Below, one piece after another: positions 1 through 6,024 of a stretch of DNA of 7,932 nucleotides (positions are counted from its first letter, which is position 1; each line of letters starts with the position of its first letter). Position numbers and translations under genes: made by a program. The DNA comes from Bacteroidota bacterium (GTDB taxonomy: Bacteria; Bacteroidota; Bacteroidia; Flavobacteriales; Flavobacteriaceae), in contig SMXJ01000175.1 of the NCBI GenBank assembly GCA_004356305.1, positions 1 through 7,932 of the forward strand. Reading direction: 5' to 3'. The notes under the pieces were generated by a model, which was not told where the DNA came from, ran no database searches, and was given only the letters and a program-made list of their open reading frames with translations.

Positions 1-321
1 AGAAGCACTGTGAAATCCGTCTGAAGTTTCAAAAACAGCTTCCGAGGAAATGATATTCAAAAATTTGGCAAACCTAACAATGCAGCGCGCTCCATTTCCA
101 CACATGGATCCGGGATTGCCGTCAGCATTGTAATAGATCATCGTAAAATCAACGGTAGGATGCTTCTCCAACAGTATGAGTCCATCTGACCCTATCCCAA
201 ATTTTCGGTCGCACATTTTAACTACCAGATCGTTTTCGACCTTGGATAAATGTGAATCACGATTATCGATGAGTACAAAATCGTTGCCGGTTCCATGATA
301 TTTATAAAATTCGATTTGCAT
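1..321 (-). CDS. dapF: Diaminopimelate epimerase, N-terminal part (partial at window edge)
   Basis: DapF interconverts LL- and meso-diaminopimelate in the cytoplasm, the step that supplies the peptidoglycan cross-linking residue and the last intermediate of lysine synthesis. The visible 107 codons read without a stop from an ATG at 319-321 to the window edge; the full protein is usually about 260 residues, so the second half, including the second catalytic Cys, lies outside. The family signature is clear: KYHGTGNDF at residues 7-15, GIGSDG at 42-47, YNADG at 64-68 and SMCGNGARC at 72-80, where Cys74 is the first catalytic cysteine. The start is fixed because the conserved N-terminal beta strand (FYKYHGTGNDF) begins five residues after this Met. 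There is no Shine-Dalgarno sequence. The gene diverges from the HtrA-type protease gene across a 136-bp gap. Confidence 0.96.
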   Translation of the reverse strand, partial: MQIEFYKYHGTGNDFVLIDNRDSHLSKVENDLVVKMCDRKFGIGSDGLILLEKHPTVDFTMIYYNADGNPGSMCGNGARCIVRFAKFLNIISSEAVFETSDGFHSAS

Positions 322-457
322 AGAAAAGCAAAGGTATAAAATCCAAGTGCTTTTATGGAGGTTACGAATGTGTTAAATACGAGTTAAAATTTAAACATTT
401 TAATAATACGGCGGTCTTTAATGAGTTACATTTAAGGATCTTTATACCATTTCAGCT
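322..457. other. Divergent intergenic region between dapF and the htrA-type gene
   Basis: This 136-bp AT-rich gap must hold the start signals of both divergent genes. Apart from the TAnnTTTG box facing dapF, the plus strand has no TTTG at all, so no consensus promoter for the protease gene can be named; TACATTTA at 427-434 is the nearest approach to a -7 box. Two direct copies of GTTAAA (372-377 and 383-388) lie 11 bp apart, about one helical turn, and could be a regulator site or chance in AT-rich DNA. A GGAGG at 357-361 is not placed to serve any real gene. Confidence 0.5.
329..336 (-). promoter_or_regulatory. Putative Bacteroidota -7 promoter box for dapF
   Basis: On the minus strand this reads TACCTTTG, an exact match to the Bacteroidota sigma-ABfr -7 consensus TAnnTTTG. 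Only 7 bp separate it from the dapF ATG, so transcription would start at or within a few bases of the start codon. A matching -33 TTTG is not obvious at the usual 19-21 bp distance, which lowers confidence. Confidence 0.45.
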
Positions 458-1849
458 ATGAAACAAACAGTTCGATTATTCGCAGTAGCGCTCGTTGCCG
501 GGGCAATTACTTTAGGGGGATATAAACTTTTTGTGGAAAATACCACACAAGAAATAATTACACAACAAGAGGAAATACCTTCTTATTTACTCACGAATTT
601 ATCCAACTTCGATGTTACTGATTCGAGTATTGATTTCACCGAGGCGGCCGAAAAAACAATTCATGCGGTGGTACACGTAAAAAATACAACAATTAGCAAA
701 CAGCCTTCGAGTCTACGAGACTTCTTCAGAGGCGAACCCCGTGCTATGATCGGATCCGGCAGTGGTGTGATCATTAGTCCGGATGGATATATCATCACCA
801 ATAATCATGTAATAGATAATTCGACCCAGCTCGAAGTTACACTCAATAACAATAAAACGTATCCCGCAAAGCTCATTGGCACCGATCCTAAAACAGACAT
901 TGCGTTGATCAAAATTGAACCCGACGGGCAATTGCCCTTTGTGCCATTTGCCGATTCGAATGACGTAAAAATCGGAGAGTGGGTTTTGGCTGTTGGTAAT
1001 CCATTTAACCTGACCTCAACGGTGACAGCCGGTATTGTGAGTGCAAAGGCTCGTGATCTGAACGAGTTTGATAGCAATCCTCAGTCGTTTATTCAAACTG
1101 ATGCCGCCGTAAACAGAGGAAACAGTGGTGGTGCTCTTGTGAACACCAAGGGACAACTCATAGGGATCAACACGGCCATTACTAGCGAAACGGGCTCTTT
1201 TATAGGATATTCATTTGCTGTTCCTTCGAATACCGCTCGAAAGGTGGTTGAAGACATACTCGAGTTTGGAGATGTGCAACGTGGGATCTTAGGCATTCAA
1301 GGAGGAAGTTTAAATTCTGCACGTGCAAAATATTATGGAGTCAACGAAACGGAAGGAGTATATGTTAATTCCATTGAAAAAGGAAGTGGCGCGGAGAAAG
1401 GTGGAATCAAAAAAGGAGATATCATTAAAAATATCGATGGTTATAAAATTGCTAAATTCTCTGATCTCTCCGGTTATTTAGGTTCTAAGCGGCCAAATGA
1501 TGTAGTAGACGTGACCGTACTGCGAAATGGCAAAGAGAGAATAATTCCGGTAACTTTGGTGAAAATCGAAACCTATGAAATTGAGGATCTGGGACTTGAG
1601 GTACGCAATACAAATAAGGAACAATTGAGAGAATATGATTTGTCAAATGGAGTGCTTATCTCCAATGTTTTTTCGCGTGATATGAGAAAATATGATCTGG
1701 AAGGATCTATCATTACAAGATTGAATGATCGCCCTGTAAAAGATATTGAGGATATAAAGAGAATTCTTGCCCGCCGTTCTTATGGTGAAGCTATTAAATT
1801 AACATTTGTAAATAAGCAAGGCGAATTGAACTCATTTATCTTCAGATAA
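458..1849 (+). CDS. htrA: HtrA/DegQ-family periplasmic serine protease with two PDZ domains
   Basis: This is a trypsin-fold protease and chaperone of the HtrA (Do/DegQ) family, which degrades or refolds misfolded envelope proteins. The 463-residue product begins with a hydrophobic signal or anchor segment (about residues 5-25), so it acts in the periplasm, possibly held to the inner membrane. The protease domain spans about 60-265 with a complete catalytic triad: His117 in TNNHVI, Asp147 in TDIALIKI and Ser223 in NRGNSGGAL. GSGSGVIIS at 99-107 is the usual strand before the His. PDZ1 lies at about 275-368 (ILGIQG carboxylate-binding loop, KGDII at 319-323) and a shorter PDZ2 at about 375-463. 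The length suits the two-PDZ class. The ATG at 458 is directly followed by the signal sequence, so the start is secure; no Shine-Dalgarno sequence precedes it. It is a single gene, ended by its own hairpin terminator. DegP versus DegQ cannot be decided from sequence. Confidence 0.95.
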   Translation: MKQTVRLFAVALVAGAITLGGYKLFVENTTQEIITQQEEIPSYLLTNLSNFDVTDSSIDFTEAAEKTIHAVVHVKNTTISKQPSSLRDFFRGEPRAMIGSGSGVIISPDGYIITNNHVIDNSTQLEVTLNNNKTYPAKLIGTDPKTDIALIKIEPDGQLPFVPFADSNDVKIGEWVLAVGNPFNLTSTVTAGIVSAKARDLNEFDSNPQSFIQTDAAVNRGNSGGALVNTKGQLIGINTAITSETGSFIGYSFAVPSNTARKVVEDILEFGDVQRGILGIQGGSLNSARAKYYGVNETEGVYVNSIEKGSGAEKGGIKKGDIIKNIDGYKIAKFSDLSGYLGSKRPNDVVDVTVLRNGKERIIPVTLVKIETYEIEDLGLEVRNTNKEQLREYDLSNGVLISNVFSRDMRKYDLEGSIITRLNDRPVKDIEDIKRILARRSYGEAIKLTFVNKQGELNSFIFR

Positions 1850-1870
1850 AATTTGTATTATTCAGAAGAG

Positions 1871-1912
1871 ATTGCCCGCTAAAGTTGATCATTTAACGGG
1901 CAATTTATTTTT
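1871..1912 (+). terminator. Rho-independent terminator of the htrA-type gene
   Basis: The arms at 1871-1883 (ATTGCCCGCTAAA) and 1892-1904 (TTTAACGGGCAAT) pair at 12 of 13 positions around an 8-base loop; the one fault is a C-A mismatch at 1879/1896. A T-rich run (TTATTTTT) follows. The hairpin starts 22 bp after the stop codon at 1849. On the opposite strand no T tract follows, so it works for the plus strand only. Confidence 0.85.
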
Positions 1913-1922
1913 ACAAATATCC

Positions 1923-1953
1923 TTTACGAAAACGTTTTTGTTATGTATTTTTG
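1923..1953 (+). promoter_or_regulatory. Putative Bacteroidota promoter of the GAPDH gene
   Basis: TATTTTTG at 1946-1953 matches the -7 box TAnnTTTG exactly, and TTTA at 1923-1926 matches the -33 TTTG at three of four positions with the preferred 19-bp spacer. Transcription would start near 1957-1960, giving a leader of roughly 20 bases before the ATG at 1980. It lies just after the upstream terminator, consistent with an independent transcription unit. Confidence 0.7.
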
Positions 1954-1979
1954 CAAAAATTTTCAAGCATTAAATTCCA

Positions 1980-3458
1980 ATGAAAATGGGAACCCTAAAA
2001 AATACGTCTATGAGTTTTGATGAAGTTTATGAAAAAGAACTTTCTTTTCAAACAGATCGCCGCAAGGCTACCGTTGAATTTATTAAAATTGTGAGTGACC
2101 TTTGGTACGACAAGTCTATTGAGTTGGTGTTATTTCGGAACCAATTAATTGATCGTAACGTGAGCGAGATCTTAAATCTCCATGAATATGCGATGGAATT
2201 TGTTCAAAAACCTATTTCAATTTTTGATTCGGTTGAGATTGCACAAGCCATTAATACTCTCGATCTGCCTCCCGCAAAACTGGATATCGGAAAATTAACC
2301 TACGAATATCATCTGGAAGATAATAAATACCAGGATGCCATTGATTTCGTTGGCGATAAATTAAAGAATGCCAGGAACCAGAAGAATATTAAACACAAGG
2401 ATGTGGTGTTGTATGGTTTTGGACGTATTGGGCGCTTATTGGCCCGAGAGTTAATGACGCGTACCGGGAAAGGAAACCAGATGCGCTTACGTGCGATCGT
2501 GACACGTGGAAAAATAGACCAGACCATATTGGAAAAAAGAGCGTCTTTATTACAGTATGATTCGGTCCATGGGGATTTTGCCGGAACGGTTGGAATCGAT
2601 GTAGAGAATAAGGCGTTGATCATTAACGGAACCACCGTTCACATAATTTCGGCTGATGCACCTGAAGAAATAGACTATTCGAAGTACGGAATTGAGGATG
2701 CTTTAATTATCGATAATACCGGAGCCTTCCGCGATAAAGAAGCCTTAAGTCGTCATTTGGTTCCCAAAGGAGCGAGTAAGGTCTTATTGACCGCCCCCGG
2801 AAAAGGAGTTCCCAATATTGTTCACGGCGTAAATCATACAGAACACAATCCGGATGAACTGGATATTTTCTCTGCCGCTTCCTGCACTACCAATGCTATT
2901 ACACCTATTTTAAAGGCAATAGAAGAGAGTCTTGGTGTTGTACATGGACATTTAGAAACGATCCATGCATACACCAACGATCAAAATTTGGTAGATAATA
3001 TACATAAGAAATACCGAAGAGGAAGAGCCGCAGCCTTAAATATGGTCATTACCGAAACCGGTGCCGGAAATGCGGTGAGTAAAGCGCTCCCTTCGTTTGA
3101 AGGTAAATTAACTTCCAACGCCATTCGTGTTCCAGTACCCAATGGTTCTTTAGCGATCTTAATACTGGAATTGGAACAAACTACATCGAAAGATGGATTA
3201 AACGCCATCATGAAGAAATATGCCCTTGAAGGAGATCTCGTGGAGCAAATTAAATACAGCTTAAACAACGAGTTGGTATCCAGTGATATCGTGGGATCAT
3301 CTGCCCCATCCATTTATGATAGCCACGCGACTATCGTAGCCAAAGACGGTAAAAATGTTGTGATCTATGTATGGTATGATAACGAATATGGCTACAGCCA
3401 TCAAGTTATGAGACTCGCTAAGTACATTTCCAAAGTAAGAAGATATACCTATTATTAA
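1980..3458 (+). CDS. gap: Glyceraldehyde-3-phosphate dehydrogenase, long N-extended form
   Basis: This cytoplasmic enzyme should interconvert glyceraldehyde 3-phosphate and 1,3-bisphosphoglycerate, in glycolysis or gluconeogenesis. At 492 residues it is much longer than the usual 330-340. Residues 1 to about 138 are an N-terminal extension, mostly predicted helical; the GAPDH core starts at about 140 with the Rossmann motif GFGRIGR (146-152). The active site is intact: SAASCTTN with catalytic Cys302, His329 in HAYTNDQ, RRGRAAALN (347-354), TGAGNAVSKALP (360-371), RVPVPNGS (383-390) and WYDNEYGYS (465-473). The strand where NAD enzymes have an Asp (AIND in GapA) reads AIVTRGK here, so NADP preference is possible. 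A second Met at codon 3 is an alternative start of little consequence. There is no Shine-Dalgarno sequence, but a good promoter lies upstream. Long GAPDHs of this kind are known in Bacteroidota; which metabolic direction this one serves is inference. Confidence 0.95.
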   Translation: MKMGTLKNTSMSFDEVYEKELSFQTDRRKATVEFIKIVSDLWYDKSIELVLFRNQLIDRNVSEILNLHEYAMEFVQKPISIFDSVEIAQAINTLDLPPAKLDIGKLTYEYHLEDNKYQDAIDFVGDKLKNARNQKNIKHKDVVLYGFGRIGRLLARELMTRTGKGNQMRLRAIVTRGKIDQTILEKRASLLQYDSVHGDFAGTVGIDVENKALIINGTTVHIISADAPEEIDYSKYGIEDALIIDNTGAFRDKEALSRHLVPKGASKVLLTAPGKGVPNIVHGVNHTEHNPDELDIFSAASCTTNAITPILKAIEESLGVVHGHLETIHAYTNDQNLVDNIHKKYRRGRAAALNMVITETGAGNAVSKALPSFEGKLTSNAIRVPVPNGSLAILILELEQTTSKDGLNAIMKKYALEGDLVEQIKYSLNNELVSSDIVGSSAPSIYDSHATIVAKDGKNVVIYVWYDNEYGYSHQVMRLAKYISKVRRYTYY

Positions 3459-3475
3459 TAATTTCTGAAATAGAT

Positions 3476-3511
3476 AAAAAAAACCCGCCGATTTCCCGAC
3501 GGGCTTTTTTA
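3476..3511. terminator. Shared terminator between convergent GAPDH gene and SCO operon
   Basis: The arms CCCGCCG (3484-3490) and CGACGGG (3497-3503) enclose a 6-base loop and are flanked by eight A on the left and six T on the right, so a hairpin plus U tract forms on either strand. On the minus strand the stem AAAAAAGCCCGTCG pairs continuously, with two G-U pairs; on the plus strand the same two positions become C-A mismatches. It should therefore stop the SCO operon more efficiently than the GAPDH transcript. It lies between stop codons at 3458 and 3531. Confidence 0.88.
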
Positions 3512-3530
3512 TTTTAACCGGAAATTCACA

Positions 3531-4190
3531 TTAGTCGAGCAGTATTCTAATATCACTTATCAAACGAAGTATCTCGTCATCGTCTGTGCCATCATAAATA
3601 CCTCTTATCTGTTTTTTTTTATCCACTAAAATGAAATTTGGGGTATGTATAAAATCTTGTAACCCTCCGTCACCCTCTTCCACCACAGCGAAATAACTTT
3701 TTCGTGCAAGCTCATAAATATGCTTTTTGTCTCCGGTCGTAATATTCCATTTTGAGTCGATGACACCTTTTTTGTCGGCATATTCACGTAGTACGGGGAC
3801 ACTGTCCATTATCGGAGTTACCGAAAGTGACAACAACATGATGTCATCATTATCGAAAAATTCCTCCTGAATTTTTATCAAATTATCCGTCATTATCGGA
3901 CAAATACTCGGGCAACGCGTAAAAAAGAAATCGGTAACATAGATTTTATCTAGATAATCTTCTTGAGTGATTAGTTTTCCGTTCTGATTTATCAATCTGA
4001 AATCTGCAACGGTATGATTTTTATTGATACTCTGTAAGCTTTTATCAACTAACTCAGGATTAAAGTCGGATGGATTATAAACCGGTAATGTTACTTTAGT
4101 AGTCAAGTACGAATAAACGACATAAACCGAGACAACTGCAAGTACTGCTATAATACTAATAATGGGCTGTTTAAAGATTATTAGTCGCAT
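3531..4190 (-). CDS. SCO1/SenC-family copper-binding thioredoxin-fold protein
   Basis: SCO proteins bind copper through two Cys and one His. They deliver it to, or reduce the thiols of, the CuA site of cytochrome c oxidase, and some relatives serve other copper or redox roles. The 219-residue product has one N-terminal transmembrane anchor (about residues 8-30), placing the thioredoxin domain (about 58-215) in the periplasm. The copper site is complete: Cys93 and Cys97 in RCPSICPIM, and His182 in IHTPNFILVD. The segment SLSVTPIMDSVPVLREYAD (121-139) matches the family's strand and helix after the CxxxC. The ATG lies 41 bp after the stop of the TPR gene upstream, with no promoter box between, so it is probably the last gene of that operon. 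The coding strand has a run of nine A (3612-3620) in codons for Lys191-193; the frame is intact. Its target oxidase is not visible here. Confidence 0.93.
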   Translation of the reverse strand: MRLIIFKQPIISIIAVLAVVSVYVVYSYLTTKVTLPVYNPSDFNPELVDKSLQSINKNHTVADFRLINQNGKLITQEDYLDKIYVTDFFFTRCPSICPIMTDNLIKIQEEFFDNDDIMLLSLSVTPIMDSVPVLREYADKKGVIDSKWNITTGDKKHIYELARKSYFAVVEEGDGGLQDFIHTPNFILVDKKKQIRGIYDGTDDDEILRLISDIRILLD

Positions 4191-4231
4191 ATTTCCAACG
4201 TTTCAAGTAATTGACGATAAATTATATTCAA

Positions 4232-5962
4232 TCATAGAATAGATGTGGATATTTTAATATCGGCATCTTTCCAGGCCTTGTCAAATTCGTGTTTTATTGT
4301 TTTGGCTTCCATCAGTTTGTCCTGGGCCAAAAGACTTTTATACAAACCCATTAATGACCATCCATTTTGTCTCAGGACGTCGAGATCTTCGTTGTATATT
4401 TTTTCAGCTTCCTTATACATCCGGGCTTTCATTAATATAGCACCCAGGTTTTGCCTGGTTGGAATATGCCATGCGGCAGGTTCGGTATATGTTAATTTAT
4501 CCTCAAGAAGCACAGCATTCTCTAAATGTTTGATAGCATTGGGAATATCGTCCTTTAAGGCCGCCAATTCACCGGCAACTACTTCGAAAGCGATATTTGC
4601 TATAGATTTGCTGGAGTTAAAAGAAGTAGCCACCAGGTTTTCTAATTCAGAATCATTTTTTAGAGAAGCAAGTGAGTCCAATTCTTGTTGTGCTTTATTT
4701 ATATTTCCTTTTCTGATAAAGGCGATACCTCTTGCATAATGCCGTATAAGACTTAAATGTTTTATATCAGGATTTGGAGCTGGGATGGTTAAAATTTCAT
4801 TCCATTTTCCAAATCTCGTATAGGCCAATAAAGGTGTTGAGGAAAAATCTTGTAAAAACGGCATTTCTATCAATTCTCCAACCGGAACTTTCTCGGCGGT
4901 TTTCTTTGCCGCATCGATTGCAATTTCACTACTGCCCAATAAACTCGCTGCCGACCATAAAAAATGAATATTGTGAGGGTAATAACCAAGTGGATACATC
5001 CCCTGTGCATGGCATTGGGAAATATAGTCCTCATCGGCCAAAATAGCCTGCTGATTAACAGACACAGCATCTTTATATCGACCCACACGAATGTATATAT
5101 GAGATGGCATATGTACAATATGTCCCGCTGCAGGCATCAAGGAACCTAATTTTTCAGCACTTGGAACACCCAAATCGGGGTGTGGAAGTTCCACCATATG
5201 AATATAATAATGATGTGCCCCCGGATTATCGGGATTTAATTCCATAGCTTTTTCAAGGGCAGCTTTTGCTTCTTTAATATTAGGAGAAGGATTCCCCTCA
5301 CTATCCCAATAATTCCATGGGACGGTATTCATTACGGCTGCAGCATATAAGGTCAGGATATCGGAATCTTCGGGATATTCGGTTATAACTTTGGCCATCG
5401 CATTCATATATGCCATATTGAGTTCTGCGACATCTTTAGTGAGATCGGTGCTGTATCTATACGTCAGGGCATCGATCAACGCCTGTTCTTTTGGAGATGC
5501 ATTTACAGCTAATCTATTGGCTTTTTCAAGAGCCTCATTGTATTTATTCTTGCGATCCTCATCGGGTGATGGATCATTGATGTTGGGCCCCAAGGCATAG
5601 GCCTGACCCCAATAGGTCATCGCTGAAGTTGGATCTAGTCGAGATGCCTCCATAAAGGATCGATGCGCTTCAGCATGATTGAAAGCATAGGTGAGTCTAA
5701 ATCCCTGGTTGAAAAATAGCTGCGCCTTTTTATTATTTGTAGTGATGGCATAGGTATGATTCCCTAAATTTTCAAAAAGGGGAGCAATTTGTCGTGTGGT
5801 ATCTACCTCTTCCAATAAAAATTTAGCAGGTGTACATTTTATAAAATTATAGGCCAAATTACGGGAAGGGTTCACACTATTTTCTTTCAGTTTGTTGTTT
5901 GTAAAATAAGTTAAGGATAGTAGAATTACAATGATCAATGTTAAGGTTAATTTTGTTTTCAT
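4232..5962 (-). CDS. Exported TPR protein with conserved histidine motifs (HMPSHI family), non-lipoprotein paralog
   Basis: The exact function is unknown. The 576-residue product starts with a hydrophobic segment (about residues 5-20) without a lipobox, so it is exported or held in the membrane. Most of the rest is helical TPR-like repeats, clearest at about 79-112 (AEAHRSFMEASRLDP), 227-245 (EAKAALEKAMELNPDNP), 283-310, 457-487 and 502-530. Two family blocks stand out: HHYYIHM at 250-256 and GHIVHMPSHIYIR at 280-292, followed by YYPHNIHFLW at 327-336. The histidines at 251, 255, 281, 284, 288 and 330 have counterparts in the lipoprotein encoded just upstream. The C-terminal block EDLDVLRQNGWSLMGLYKSL also aligns with that paralog (LDLKGHPGRLNGIYGAA). 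The gene lies 62 bp after its paralog and 41 bp before the SCO gene. Clustered His residues beside a copper protein make metal binding plausible, but this is inference; a purely structural scaffold is the alternative. Confidence 0.88.
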   Translation of the reverse strand: MKTKLTLTLIIVILLSLTYFTNNKLKENSVNPSRNLAYNFIKCTPAKFLLEEVDTTRQIAPLFENLGNHTYAITTNNKKAQLFFNQGFRLTYAFNHAEAHRSFMEASRLDPTSAMTYWGQAYALGPNINDPSPDEDRKNKYNEALEKANRLAVNASPKEQALIDALTYRYSTDLTKDVAELNMAYMNAMAKVITEYPEDSDILTLYAAAVMNTVPWNYWDSEGNPSPNIKEAKAALEKAMELNPDNPGAHHYYIHMVELPHPDLGVPSAEKLGSLMPAAGHIVHMPSHIYIRVGRYKDAVSVNQQAILADEDYISQCHAQGMYPLGYYPHNIHFLWSAASLLGSSEIAIDAAKKTAEKVPVGELIEMPFLQDFSSTPLLAYTRFGKWNEILTIPAPNPDIKHLSLIRHYARGIAFIRKGNINKAQQELDSLASLKNDSELENLVATSFNSSKSIANIAFEVVAGELAALKDDIPNAIKHLENAVLLEDKLTYTEPAAWHIPTRQNLGAILMKARMYKEAEKIYNEDLDVLRQNGWSLMGLYKSLLAQDKLMEAKTIKHEFDKAWKDADIKISTSIL

Positions 5963-6024
5963 AATGAAGGAATTAGTATATATCGTTACTATTTAAATAT
6001 ATGAAGTATCGACATTCGAATCGT

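Noticed and set aside
355..387. Ten-codon ORF starting ATGGAGGTT, with a GGAGG nearby
   Set aside because: The GGAGG lies inside the ORF rather than before it, the peptide is too short to judge, and this phylum rarely uses Shine-Dalgarno sequences. Chance is the best explanation.
713..1296. Minus-strand ORFs of 67-90 codons across the protease gene
   Set aside because: They are opposite the catalytic domain of the HtrA-type gene, which has all triad residues in frame; the antisense products resemble nothing known.
4245..4739. 164-codon plus-strand ORF
   Set aside because: It lies wholly within the minus-strand TPR gene, its product has no recognisable motif, and the minus-strand frame has clear family motifs. 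It is a shadow frame.
4964..5215. HYYIH in the TPR protein as a zinc protease active site
   Set aside because: The HExxH glutamate is absent in both paralogs and the surrounding fold is TPR helices, so a gluzincin protease is not supported; metal binding without protease activity is kept as a hypothesis.
5963..6024. Possible promoter between the two TPR genes (TATATTTA-like stretch)
   Set aside because: The final G of TAnnTTTG is missing and the coding strand of this gap has no TTTG; AT-rich DNA gives such near matches easily.
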